Source of the DNA: Acinetobacter pullicarnis
GTDB taxonomy: Bacteria; Pseudomonadota; Gammaproteobacteria; Pseudomonadales; Moraxellaceae
NCBI RefSeq assembly: GCF_006352475.1
Contig: NZ_VCMZ01000001.1
Span: 3,596,001-3,660,000 of the forward strand
Length of the DNA: 64,000 nucleotides
Direction: 5' to 3'
Positions 27,926 to 37,509 of the stretch are shown here, one piece after another. Every line of letters starts with the position of its first letter. The stretch's first letter is position 1. The position numbers and the translations under genes are program-made. Below the pieces are notes generated by a model. It did no database searches, was not told where the DNA came from, and saw only the letters and a list, made by a program, of their open reading frames with translations.

Positions 27926-29044
27926 ATGAAATACATTGCAATTGCACTGCTGACCAGTCTCACTTTGGTCGGCTGTTCAAAACCACAAAATGATACAAAG
28001 AACGAAGAACTGACTCAAAGTATTGAAAAAATGTCATTGAATGATGCTGCCCCTGCACAATTTGCTGCTTCCCCTTTGATTATCGCTCGAAATAAAATCA
28101 CCACTCCTCTGACAAAAACAGCAAAAGACTTTCAGGAATTAATCAAAGATGAGGGGTATTTTTCTTTTTATCCGCCATATGAAACGATATCTGGGTTACA
28201 GATGTTTTTTGAAAATTCAGATGTGGCTGAGTATTGTGCAAATTGCGTGAATTTCCAGACGGTTCTCAATGAATTAAGAAATACTCTGGCTTTAAAAAAT
28301 AATCAAGTTCTGGTGATCGGGCATACAGGTCAACAGTTTCCTGCATTCACCTTTGCTTTGGGTGATCATTATTCCTTTCGTGCAGCACATGACACAGCGA
28401 TCAATTATATAAGATCGACCATGCAGGTGCTTCCACCTCAAAAAGATCAATTTGAAAGTACAGAACAATATCAACAACGTATTCAGACGCTTCAAAATGA
28501 ACTGGATAATAAAAATGCCAATCTGAATTATGACTTGAAACTTTTAGAAATCAGTTTAAATGCCACTTCTTCACAAAGTCTGTTCATGCCCAGCAGCTAT
28601 ACACCCAATGATCGACCAAGTGGCCCGATTGATAACTTTATTTACTATGATGCTGATTCGAAACAGTTACATTTTGAAGATATGAATTTCGCATCTGATC
28701 TTATCGTCAATTTCACCGCACCATCCACCCCAGAGTTAGCCCAAAAGATTATTACAGCTGCTGGACAAAAATATGTCGGTTACATTTTTAACTTTAATCA
28801 GAATAAATTGGCCTTGGATAGCTTAATCATTTATCAAGCAAACCATACTCAAACTGGTTCAGCACATGAGCCTATCGCAATTCTTGAACCGAGTACGATG
28901 TCTTTTCAACGCAAGCATTTCAACGGTATCGAAAATGCTCGATTAAAGAAATTTGATGTCCCATTAAAAAAGCCCATGAACTTTGATTTTACTTTGGATA
29001 ATTACACGCCTATCGAGAATGTATTTAAAAAGATCGGTGAGTGA
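27926..29044 (+). CDS. Lipoprotein of unknown function
   Basis: A 372-residue protein with a lipoprotein signal peptide (MKYIAIALLTSLTLVGC, lipobox LVGC, Cys17). The mature part is soluble, with about 60 polar residues followed by an alpha/beta region and a central charged coiled-coil-like helix (EQYQQRIQTLQNELDNK). No known domain recognised. TAAGAGG precedes the ATG. It lies in the island interior next to a second lipoprotein gene; both could act at the envelope, for example in surface exclusion, but nothing in the sequence proves it. Confidence 0.75.
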   Translation: MKYIAIALLTSLTLVGCSKPQNDTKNEELTQSIEKMSLNDAAPAQFAASPLIIARNKITTPLTKTAKDFQELIKDEGYFSFYPPYETISGLQMFFENSDVAEYCANCVNFQTVLNELRNTLALKNNQVLVIGHTGQQFPAFTFALGDHYSFRAAHDTAINYIRSTMQVLPPQKDQFESTEQYQQRIQTLQNELDNKNANLNYDLKLLEISLNATSSQSLFMPSSYTPNDRPSGPIDNFIYYDADSKQLHFEDMNFASDLIVNFTAPSTPELAQKIITAAGQKYVGYIFNFNQNKLALDSLIIYQANHTQTGSAHEPIAILEPSTMSFQRKHFNGIENARLKKFDVPLKKPMNFDFTLDNYTPIENVFKKIGE

Positions 29045-29151
29045 TTCCCAATTTTATTAAATCAAGCAAGTAATTGACCTAACAATTAAATATACAGATT
29101 TGGGCTTCGCCTCTGTAGATCAAATTATTCGATGAAGAACAGGTACTTCTA

Positions 29152-29700
29152 ATGAATTTTATTCCCTCTCTTTTTTTATCCAGTGTATTGCTACTAGGCT
29201 TAACCGCATGTAGTCCATCCAAAGAAGCTCAAACTACAGCAGAGGTAAAAGTAGTAGACCCAGCAGGCACGCCAGAGCAAAATACAGCCTCTGCTGAAAA
29301 TAGCACTTCTGATCAGCCTGAGACATCCAATCCACCCGAAGATGATTTTATGGTTGATAAATCCTTTTTAGAAAATGGCGCCGATGCTGAGCAAATGACA
29401 GAACTGTCACAGGAACAACCGATCCAAGAACAGTTTGAAGTGCGTGTCCGCCGTGATCAATCGCAATATTCCATGACAGGCTATGTGGATAAACTCAATA
29501 TCATGTCACTGAACGATGATCCCACCACCTTAACAGGTGTTTCAATCAATCGCGGCAATTGTAGAACCAAAGGGTTTTATGATTATCAAAATATGCGCTA
29601 TGGCTCAGTAGCCCAAGTTTATCTTGGCTGTCCTGCTGAAAATGTGCGTGAGGTGACCATCACCACCAACAGCGGATTGACTTATACCTATAATTTTTAG
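29152..29700 (+). CDS. Lipoprotein of unknown function
   Basis: A 182-residue protein with a lipoprotein signal (MNFIPSLFLSSVLLLGLTAC, lipobox LTAC, Cys20), a Pro/Ser/Thr/Glu-rich linker (about residues 21-85) and a small C-terminal beta-rich domain (about 95-182) with two Cys (RGNCRTKG, YLGCPAEN) that could form a disulfide. Unrecognised family. It follows the 372-residue lipoprotein gene by 107 bases. Confidence 0.72.
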   Translation: MNFIPSLFLSSVLLLGLTACSPSKEAQTTAEVKVVDPAGTPEQNTASAENSTSDQPETSNPPEDDFMVDKSFLENGADAEQMTELSQEQPIQEQFEVRVRRDQSQYSMTGYVDKLNIMSLNDDPTTLTGVSINRGNCRTKGFYDYQNMRYGSVAQVYLGCPAENVREVTITTNSGLTYTYNF

Positions 29701-29804
29701 GCATGAATGAAGCGGCTTTGTTTTCGCTTCAGTGTTTATGGGAATAAGTTTATTCCCATAAGACCACCCATCGATACATGTTAGAACAACATGTTCCATT
29801 GTCT

Positions 29805-30671
29805 TTAAACCAAACTTAGGCCGATACGCTGACAATCAAAGGTCTTTCTACGATGCCTTGTCACTCTTAAGTAATGATTATTGGCATGGCTGTTTAAACG
29901 GTTTTTTACAGCTTGCAAAGCACGTTGAATCTGTTTGTCATCCAAACAATTGACCGAGATCCCTTTCAACTCGTGCTCTTTAAATGAAATAGCACCATAG
30001 CCATTAGTGATCTCCAACCATTGTTCACCGATTCTACGTGCATGATCCGTTAGAATGACAGCTTGTGCCTGTCCAGCATAAATACAGAATAACTGAACAT
30101 AGTAGCCCTGCTCTGGATCATGTTTGATCTGCCACAGCACCGAATGAATTGAACGAAACAGCTCGGTATCTCTGGAGCGAATTAACTTTAGAAAAGCACT
30201 CAGGTAGAGATCAAGATCATATAAACGAATCACTGATAGCGCTTCAGGTTGAATCCCTAAACAAATGGGAAAGATGATCAATTGATCTTGTTGTTGTATA
30301 CATTCTGATAAGAAGCATTCAGCCTTTTTCATCTGTTTCTTATACTCGTTCTGATCATATTGATAATCCGCTTCAATCAACCCAGCTTGATCTTGTACGT
30401 ATTTGATAAAACCGTCCACCACATGATCAGGTAAGTCTTGAATAGAATCATAGAACTTAAACGCATTGGCTTTAAAGATGATCTGCTCAAGATGCTTAAA
30501 CACAATAATCGCAGCGATATAATTATTCCCATCTACAAAGAATCGTCTGGATTTCTTAATCAAGGGAACGATCTGCTGTTTGAATTGTTCAACACTGATT
30601 TGATTGGCTAAGATTGCTTGAATAAAGTTTTCAATTTCACAAAATGTTTGAGACTCATTGTAAGTCGTCAT
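29805..30671 (-). CDS. Inovirus Gp2/YagK-YfjJ-like protein
   Basis: About 288 residues from MTTYNESQTFCEIENF (an in-frame GTG lies three codons upstream). The C-terminal half has SVLWQIKHDPEQGYYVQLFC and RIGEQWLEITNGYG, a diverged form of the pattern in inovirus-type Gp2 and YagK/YfjJ proteins (relaxase- or Rep-like fold). The usual His-x-His of this family is replaced by YYVQ, so catalysis is doubtful. The N-terminus resembles that of the next gene (30741-31682), so the two are tandem paralogues. Confidence 0.6.
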   Translation of the reverse strand: MTTYNESQTFCEIENFIQAILANQISVEQFKQQIVPLIKKSRRFFVDGNNYIAAIIVFKHLEQIIFKANAFKFYDSIQDLPDHVVDGFIKYVQDQAGLIEADYQYDQNEYKKQMKKAECFLSECIQQQDQLIIFPICLGIQPEALSVIRLYDLDLYLSAFLKLIRSRDTELFRSIHSVLWQIKHDPEQGYYVQLFCIYAGQAQAVILTDHARRIGEQWLEITNGYGAISFKEHELKGISVNCLDDKQIQRALQAVKNRLNSHANNHYLRVTRHRRKTFDCQRIGLSLV

Positions 30672-30740
30672 GGTAAACACATCCTAAGCTATTTATTTCA
30701 TAGACTTAGGAGTGCCGTAACTTTTTAATGGTGATCTAAT

Positions 30741-31682
30741 CTAGAATCCACATTGCTGCAAGGTTTGGGCTACACCTCTACGCCAATGCACTTCAAATTG
30801 GCCCGTACCAAAGCTGCGCATTCGAGGCAACATAGCCCGTAAATGCTGTGCATATTTTTCAGGATTGACCAGATACATGGCCGCATTCAAAGCATTGCTT
30901 ACTTCCAATTCAACATTGCACTGGATATGTCCTACACCTAATCGATTAAGTTGCTTAAACTGCTGCTTATGTTCCGTAGTATTACAATTAAAGTACCATC
31001 CCAGATTACCTGTAATGCTTTGCCATAATTTTCCAACTTGATCAGCGAGATACCAGTCACTCAAACGTTTCGATGGATCATAGATTAGCAATAAGTGGCA
31101 ATGATAGCCTTTATTTGCACCCTGCTCTAATGCCCATGCATATCCTCTCAACCCCATGAAACAGCCATCTTGATTTGCTATACGATTTCTTAAAATATCC
31201 ATATGCTCTTGAACATCTTGAATACTGATATACACCTGTTGTTCTTTAAGATAACCCAAATCAACACGAACAAATAAAAGTTCAGAATAATGGGTAATGA
31301 GTTTAGTCAGATACTGATACAGTGAATTTCGATTCTGCTGTTCTTGTTGGATAAAACGAGCATACTCATTCCAATAATCATTTTGATATTGATAGAGTAC
31401 ACAGCATAGGGTTTGAACTTGCTGAGTATTAAAATTTAAGATCTGTGATGCAGGTTGACCATTCAGAAAGTAATCAATCCATTGCTTACATTGAATAAAG
31501 TATTGGATGGATTCAACATAGTGAAGCTGTGCTGAATAGAAGCGCTGAAAGGCTTCATATAATATACTGAGTAACTGTTTGAATTGTTGTTCATTCATCT
31601 GTTCAAAACAGGCGTCATAAACAAAATCTTCAATCGCAGTACAAAGATTAGATTCATTCCAAATCACTGTAGTCAAATTCAT
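30741..31682 (-). CDS. Inovirus-type Gp2 (YagK/YfjJ C-terminal domain) protein
   Basis: A 313-residue protein. The C-terminal domain contains LLFVRVDLGYL, GYAWALEQGANKGYHCHLLL with the H-x-H pair, and a middle segment WQSITGNLGWYFNC, which match the Gp2/YagK-YfjJ family (PF11726). The family is linked with rolling-circle replication of filamentous phages and occurs on islands. The end is the typical AAMYLVNPEKYAQHLR. It sits in a run of three related genes on the minus strand. Confidence 0.8.
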   Translation of the reverse strand: MNLTTVIWNESNLCTAIEDFVYDACFEQMNEQQFKQLLSILYEAFQRFYSAQLHYVESIQYFIQCKQWIDYFLNGQPASQILNFNTQQVQTLCCVLYQYQNDYWNEYARFIQQEQQNRNSLYQYLTKLITHYSELLFVRVDLGYLKEQQVYISIQDVQEHMDILRNRIANQDGCFMGLRGYAWALEQGANKGYHCHLLLIYDPSKRLSDWYLADQVGKLWQSITGNLGWYFNCNTTEHKQQFKQLNRLGVGHIQCNVELEVSNALNAAMYLVNPEKYAQHLRAMLPRMRSFGTGQFEVHWRRGVAQTLQQCGF

Positions 31683-31923
31683 GTTGTGATACTCATCATG
31701 TTAGGATTCATATCACAGCCATGTCTGTAATCTTTTACTTGCTTACCCATATATATGAGTAAAGAATCAATCAATAATAAAATAAGATATTGATAAGTAT
31801 ATAATTAATATTAGATATAATAACTTTAATAACCCGCTAAGCTCCATCTACGACTTAACAGTGAATCGATTAGACCGACTGGGCTTAGAACACATGAATT
31901 AACCTAACAGATTGAAGCTAAAG

Positions 31924-34233
31924 TTAATTTTTGGGGTTATTACCTTTTTCAACATTAGCAGTTGAACCCTTGATCAACACCTTCCTGATTGGGACTGCTG
32001 GTTTTGGTTGGAAAATCTCATTGTAAGCTAAATATTTGATGACTGTTTGTTTGAACAAATTTTGCTTTTTTCTGTCTCTAACATCAAATACTACGAATTT
32101 TGAGTTAAATTCTCGTTGTGATGAAAATACAGCTATAGATTCCGTATCGCTATACACATTCTGAGGATCTTTTTTTGACTTACCCTCAAAATGAGTTGTT
32201 AAGAACTTATGCCAATAATCAATTATTGAAGTTGCAGTGCCATCGATATTCATAAGCTTAGTTCGAGGAAAGAAAAACAAAACATCAGCAATACTTTTAT
32301 TCTGGATATTAAGGCTCCAACATCCCAGATAACCTACACATTTTGATAGCGGTCGGGCTCTTTTACCAAAACGGATGAAACTTGTGAAAAGCTTAGAAAA
32401 TTCTTCTTGTGAGATAGCCCCCCATGCTTTTACATCTAATCTAAATTGGATTCTATAGACCACAGCATCTTGAACTAAAATAGCATTTAGATAATCGATA
32501 GCTGTCGCATAACGTCTAGCACAAGTTTTATATTGTCCCTCAATTGCCGTTCTTTTATTCATCTCTAAATATTTGGAACTAATCCTGTTTTTTAGTCTTC
32601 CATAATGAACTGAATCTCCAATATATCTATCTCTTAAAGCGGCAATCGTCCTATTCAACTCAAAAATTTTAGTTATATTAAGATCGAACTTATCGTCCAT
32701 TTTGTTCTTGAAAAAGAAACCTCTTATACCAAAATTTTCCACATTCATATGAGGACTTAAAGCAAAATTTTGACTGTAATCTAAGAGTTGTTGCACTGCC
32801 TGAAATTCATCAATCAAACTAAAATATTGCCGGCAGCATGTTGTAATCGAACTTGTCCATTCATCTTCGGTTAATGAATTTGACTCATTAAACTGCCTAG
32901 GGAAATCGAAAAAGCTACCAAATGAAACCAGTACATTTTCAATAAAAATTTCTAATCGCACACCGACTTCGGCTAGTCCTTTAAAGTTATTATCAATGCA
33001 GGCATATTCTTCATACATCAACTGTGCTATCTCAATTCGTTCAATAGCAGCTGTTGGTAAATCTTTATATTGCCAAATTTTTTCTGGATTTTTGCCTTCT
33101 ATTCGTTTTTTCCACTGCTCAATATTGCTCTGATATGCTAGTAATGGGTCGTAATATACAAATTCATCAAGCCTTAAAAACTCCCCATTAAGAGGGATAT
33201 TACCCGCATTGTTTCGGTAATCCAGCTTTATGATGTAATCAATGTATGCGTAGTAGCCCAGAATCCAATACTTAAACTGGTGTATATGCTCTGTTTGGTG
33301 ATATGAAATTTTTGTAAAATCGTGCTTGGTAATTTGCTTTGACAGGTTTAGCCAATTGGTGATTGCGACGCCTGAATCAAACTTGTCTCGACTGATACTA
33401 TCGGTGAGCTTTTCAATTATTTTTTTCGAGCTAAGCTTCTTTTTACCCTTAAAAAACAAAATACAATGCAAATTCAAGCCATGCTGATGATCACTTTCCC
33501 ACTTAAATAATCCATTCAAAAAATCAGGAAACCGATTTAAGTACATCTGAATTTTAGTGATGTACCCTAAATTGATTCGGATAAATTCATGTTCTGGACT
33601 ATTAAATGAGTTTTTTAGATTTATATCCAGACACAGAACATTCAATTCCAAATTTTGTGAAATAAGGGAATCAAAATCCATGCATAAATAGTTATGCTCA
33701 AAAGAACTTGTTCTACTTTCAGCTCCCACATTCCAGTCAATACTTGTCTGATTATCTTTAATCTCTTTTTTTAAAGCTGCTATTTGCTTTGTAGGGAATG
33801 TTTTATCACCCCATCCATGGAAAAGTTTTTGCAAATTTGGGGATAAATGGGCATAAGGATCATTCTCATCTAAGTGTAAAAAATATTCACTTGCATTCTG
33901 TATATTTCTAATACATTCCATCAGTTTAGTAGAGGTCGTCCATTGTCTAAACTTATATCCACAGTCGGGTAAAATAGTTGTGTTAGATACCAACTTACTA
34001 AAATACAAATATGTATCTTGATCGAACTCACGCCCCTCGTTACTCGTATTTAAAAACTTCTCAAGTACAGGATTTCTGTGGCTACGAATGTCCTCAAAAA
34101 AGTTGGAAAAGTTTTCTAACACATCAACAGACTCCTTGAAAAAGGTCATCTTTCCACGTTCATCAAATGACAACGATGCATATGAGTGTGGAACTCGTAG
34201 CCTTAATAATTCAAAAAGTCTTTTATTTTCCAT
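31924..34233 (-). CDS. Large Gp2-like protein, possibly two-domain
   Basis: A 769-residue protein. Near residue 240 it has LFKWESDHQHGLNLHCILFF, matching the H-x-H region of Gp2/YagK proteins. A second similar stretch begins near residue 585 (VVYRIQFRLDVKAWG). It may therefore be a tandem-domain member of the family. The end is Lys/Pro rich and hydrophilic. It is separated from 30741-31682 by 241 AT-rich bases without a gene. Function inferred only from the family pattern. Confidence 0.55.
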   Translation of the reverse strand: MENKRLFELLRLRVPHSYASLSFDERGKMTFFKESVDVLENFSNFFEDIRSHRNPVLEKFLNTSNEGREFDQDTYLYFSKLVSNTTILPDCGYKFRQWTTSTKLMECIRNIQNASEYFLHLDENDPYAHLSPNLQKLFHGWGDKTFPTKQIAALKKEIKDNQTSIDWNVGAESRTSSFEHNYLCMDFDSLISQNLELNVLCLDINLKNSFNSPEHEFIRINLGYITKIQMYLNRFPDFLNGLFKWESDHQHGLNLHCILFFKGKKKLSSKKIIEKLTDSISRDKFDSGVAITNWLNLSKQITKHDFTKISYHQTEHIHQFKYWILGYYAYIDYIIKLDYRNNAGNIPLNGEFLRLDEFVYYDPLLAYQSNIEQWKKRIEGKNPEKIWQYKDLPTAAIERIEIAQLMYEEYACIDNNFKGLAEVGVRLEIFIENVLVSFGSFFDFPRQFNESNSLTEDEWTSSITTCCRQYFSLIDEFQAVQQLLDYSQNFALSPHMNVENFGIRGFFFKNKMDDKFDLNITKIFELNRTIAALRDRYIGDSVHYGRLKNRISSKYLEMNKRTAIEGQYKTCARRYATAIDYLNAILVQDAVVYRIQFRLDVKAWGAISQEEFSKLFTSFIRFGKRARPLSKCVGYLGCWSLNIQNKSIADVLFFFPRTKLMNIDGTATSIIDYWHKFLTTHFEGKSKKDPQNVYSDTESIAVFSSQREFNSKFVVFDVRDRKKQNLFKQTVIKYLAYNEIFQPKPAVPIRKVLIKGSTANVEKGNNPKN

Positions 34234-34510
34234 AACAATAAAATCAAATACATTTTAAGAATTTGAATTTAATATATGTTTGATTAAAATTCAATTTTTA
34301 AATTACCTATTAATCACATCGTTTTAAAATAAAAATAACATTATTTAGAATTATTAATCAGCAAAATTTTAAGTAAGATTCCATATTGCATAATTTTCAG
34401 TAGCCAATTCCAGAAGTTTAATTGGCAGTCTTTCCCTCAATTTTCTCAAACACAAAGCACTCACATAGAGTAATTACCATTCATAATTAAGTTAAGTAAA
34501 CATTAGCTCT

Positions 34511-34650
34511 TAATCATGTTTATGCTATCGACACATATTAGAAGTCATGTCGATTTTTCTAATTTTTATCGACATGACACCCTAATCATGTTTATGCTAT
34601 CGACATATCGTACATGTCATGTCGACTTTTTTATTTTTATCGACATAACA
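34511..34650. repeat. Two 72-base tandem repeats with inverted TCGACA elements
   Basis: Two units begin at 34511 and 34583. Each starts with the same 23 bases (TAATCATGTTTATGCTATCG…) and carries CATGTCGA and TTTTTATCGACAT later on. Within each unit TATCGACA and TGTCGA form inverted pairs. The units lie directly before the fic start, so they look like an operator or promoter array. The gap 34234-34510 to their left is AT-rich with no gene. Confidence 0.75.
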
Positions 34651-34671
34651 ATAAATATCGGAATGAATACA

Positions 34672-35802
34672 ATGGCTCAATGGCAAGCAACTGAACCCTA
34701 CAATAATCTACCTTCATTGCCACCTGAGCAGGATGTAGAGACCAAAGTGGTACTCAAGCTATGTATTGAAGCTAGATCAGCATTGGCTGAATTAAAACAG
34801 GCGGGCGAATTGATCCCGAACCAAACCATCCTGATCAATATCATTCCATTGTTAGAAGCAAAGGACAGTTCGGAAATTGAGAATATTGTCACAACTACAG
34901 ACAAACTATTTCAACACGCACAAGGCCATGATGATCAAGCAGATCATGCCACTAAAGAAGCTCTTAGATACCGGACGGCATTATATCAAGGTGTACAATC
35001 CATTCAGGAACGCCCTTTAAATACCAGTACTGCTATCGAGATATGCCAGATGATTAAAGGCGTGGACTTAGATATAAGAGCAACCACTGGCACAGCATTA
35101 AAGAATAGCTACACTGGAGTAGTAATTTACACACCACCAGTCGGACAAGAAACTATCCGTAACCTACTATCTAACTTAGATCAATTCCTACATTACAATC
35201 AGGATATAGATCCTTTGATCAAGATGGCGATTGCTCACTATCAATTTGAAGCGATACACCCTTTTGTTGATGGTAATGGACGTACAGGAAGAATTCTTAA
35301 TATTCTGTATTTGATGGATCGTCAGTTACTTACATTGCCGATTCTCTATCTGAGTCGTTTTATCATCCAGAACAAAGCTAGATACTACGAATTGCTATTG
35401 AGCGTTACCACACAAGGGAATTGGCAAGAATGGATTCTATTCATGCTGCAAGCAGTGAAAAATACTAGTGAATGGACTATTGCCAAAATCAAAGCAATAC
35501 GACAACTGCATGAACATAGCATCGAATACATCAAAAAACATGCTGAAAAAATTTACTCAAGGGAGTTGGTCGATGTTATTTTTGAACAACCCTATTGCCG
35601 TATAGCTAATCTGGTAGAAAAAGATATAGCCAAAAGACAAGCTGCATCTACCTATCTAAAGAAATTAGTTGAGTTAGGAGTACTGAAAGAAATTACTGTT
35701 GGTAAAGAGAAATTATTTCTGCATCCAAAGTTGTTGCATCTATTAACCAGTGATGAAAACCAATTTAGTCTATATGGTGCAAATAAACTTAACCCAACTT
35801 AA
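34672..35802 (+). CDS. fic: Fic-family AMP-transferase, self-inhibited class II
   Basis: About 376 residues from MAQWQATEPYNNLP; GGA 9 bases upstream suits this ATG better than ones inside the repeats. The inhibitory helix motif S-x-x-x-E-N (SSEIEN) is near residue 66. The catalytic HPFVDGNGRTGR is near residue 200, complete with His and the phosphate-binding loop. The C-terminus is a winged helix (RIANLVEKDIAKRQAAS). It transfers AMP to protein targets, and the N-terminal Glu normally blocks ATP. It needs no separate antitoxin, and none is seen. ISAba1 lies 71 bases after the stop. Confidence 0.9.
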   Translation: MAQWQATEPYNNLPSLPPEQDVETKVVLKLCIEARSALAELKQAGELIPNQTILINIIPLLEAKDSSEIENIVTTTDKLFQHAQGHDDQADHATKEALRYRTALYQGVQSIQERPLNTSTAIEICQMIKGVDLDIRATTGTALKNSYTGVVIYTPPVGQETIRNLLSNLDQFLHYNQDIDPLIKMAIAHYQFEAIHPFVDGNGRTGRILNILYLMDRQLLTLPILYLSRFIIQNKARYYELLLSVTTQGNWQEWILFMLQAVKNTSEWTIAKIKAIRQLHEHSIEYIKKHAEKIYSRELVDVIFEQPYCRIANLVEKDIAKRQAASTYLKKLVELGVLKEITVGKEKLFLHPKLLHLLTSDENQFSLYGANKLNPT

Positions 35803-35873
35803 ACTGATTGAGTTTTTCCCTGAAGTTATTATTAAAACTGATACTGTTTTAGTCTTAATAGTAACAAAATCTT

Positions 35874-37053
35874 CTCTGTACACGACAAAAATAGATAACT
35901 CATTGAAATAATGTCATAATAATTGTTTTCTAACGACGAATACTATGACACATCTCAATGAGTTATATCTTATCTTAAACAAATATCTAAAATGGAACAA
36001 GTCACATTTAAAGTGCTTTGCGCTCATCATGCTTGTGATTATTTTAAAGCAAACATGTAATCTTTCTTCTGCATCTAAAGCCTTGCCCATCAAGTGCTTA
36101 CCACAATCATTTTATCGACGTATGCAGCGCTTCTTTGCAGGTCAGTATTTTGATTATCGTCAAATTTCTCAGTTGATTTTCAATATGTTTTCATTCGACC
36201 AAGTGCAACTGACTTTAGATAGAACCAATTGGAAATGGGGAAAACGAAATATTAATATCCTGATGCTCGCAATCGTTTATCGTGGAATAGCGATACCTAT
36301 CCTTTGGACATTGCTTAATAAACGTGGAAATTCAGATACGAAAGAGCGTATTGCTTTGATTCAACGCTTTATAGCCATTTTTGGTAAAGACCGTATTGTG
36401 AATGTGTTCGCAGACAGAGAGTTTATCGGTGAGCAGTGGTTTACATGGTTAATTGAACAAGACATCAACTTCTGCATTCGTGTTAAAAAAACTTCATTGT
36501 CACCAATCATTTAGGAAAGAATCATAAAATTAGTGATTTATTTCGCCATCTTAAAGTTGGTCAAATTGAATGTCGTAAACGACGGATTTTGGTTGGTCGG
36601 GTGAAACTATATATAAGTGCACTACAGTTAGAAAATGGAGAGCTTTTACTCGTCGTTTCTCCTCAGTTTAATGCCAATGCTATTCAGGATTATGCATTAC
36701 GCTGGGAAATTGAAACCTTATTCAGTTGTCTCAAAGGACGCGGGTTTAATCTTGAAAATACGCGCTTGACAGACCCTAGACGAGTGAAAAAATTGATTGC
36801 GGTGTTAGCTATAAGCTTCTGTTGGTGTTACTTAACGGGTGAATGGCAACATGATCAAAAAAAAGTGATAAAAATAAAGAAGCATGGACGACTCTCAATG
36901 AGTTTATTTCGCTATGGTTTAGACTATGTTCAAATGGCGATTCAGCGTTTAATTGGTTTTGGGAAAAAAGAAGAGTTTAAGGAAATTTTGGCAATTTTAA
37001 GAAGGCAGAACCCTGATAGGATAAGGGTTCTGTGAAATTTGTCGTGTACAGAG
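35874..37053 (+). mobile_element. ISAba1, copy 2
   Basis: An 1180-base element with ends CTCTGTACACGAC and GTCGTGTACAGAG, flanked by the 9-base duplication CAAAATCTT (35865-35873 and 37054-37062). It appears to be the same sequence as copy 1 in mod, in the opposite orientation. It lies between fic and the right attachment site and interrupts no visible gene. Confidence 0.97.
35945..37035 (+). CDS. ISAba1 transposase (two frames)
   Basis: The first frame is 35945-36514 (189 residues). The second runs from about 36508 to 37035 and contains LFRHLKVGQIECRKRRILVG and YALRWEIETLFSCLKGRG. The two frames match those of copy 1, so the frame change is normal for the element. Confidence 0.92.
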
Positions 37054-37123
37054 CAAAATCTTATAAAGCTTTTATCCTATAGTAAAAACAGGCGCTAAGT
37101 AGATACGGAAGTACCCTTATTCA

Positions 37124-37146
37124 TTTGGGGGTATAATTGGGGGTAA
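37124..37146. repeat. GGGGGTA arm-type repeat, right end
   Basis: TTTGGGGGTATAA followed by TTGGGGGTAA, matching the inverted unit at 5050-5074 read on the other strand with two bases less between the halves. It lies about 60 bases inside the right attachment core. Confidence 0.7.
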
Positions 37147-37203
37147 AATCCTAAAAATGTTTTTTTAAATTATATTAATTTCATTAACTTAATTAGAAAA
37201 TGT

Positions 37204-37223
37204 GATTCCCTCTCTCACCGCCA
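37204..37223. repeat. attR of the genomic island
   Basis: Repeats the last 17 bases of tRNA-Ser exactly (37207-37223), and 19 of 20 including the three before. The rest of the tRNA is absent. The region 37054-37509 otherwise holds the arm repeat, this site and the native terminator, with no gene. Confidence 0.9.
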
Positions 37224-37253
37224 AGAATTACCATCATGCATCCACATGATGTC

Positions 37254-37288
37254 AAAAGGCTTACACCTAAAAGGTTTAAGCCTTTTTT
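37254..37288 (+). terminator. Original tRNA-Ser terminator, now beyond attR
   Basis: A perfect 10-bp stem AAAAGGCTTA/TAAGCCTTTT plus T-run. It is related to, but better paired than, the hairpin right after tRNA-Ser (4945-4978). Before integration it would have followed the tRNA directly. Confidence 0.75.
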
Positions 37289-37509
37289 GTTGTCTGCGAA
37301 GAATACCCAGCACCCGAAGTTTTAGCTCTGCGTGGTACGACATCTATCATCTGTTCTGAATCTTATGCCTTATTTAATAGAATCTATGACAATAGCCAAG
37401 TTTCCACATCATCAAGCTGTGACAAAATCACGATAATTTTCTTTAATGTTGTTGGAAATGACTGATATTTTAAATAAATAAAATTTAAAATCTATGCTTG
37501 AGGCTTTTA

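Noticed and set aside
29736..29761. Terminator after the second lipoprotein
   Set aside because: A good stem (TTATGGGAATA/TATTCCCATAA), but no T-run after it; may still be a transcript-end hairpin, not listed as a terminator.
34511..34650. Possible CRISPR-like array
   Set aside because: Only two units, with the repeat longer than any spacer and internal palindromes; no cas genes. Better read as an operator array.
34516..34671. N-terminal extension of the Fic protein encoded by the repeats
   Set aside because: The translated extension is itself a repeat (MFMLST…), lacks a ribosome-binding site and precedes the normal Fic N-terminus.
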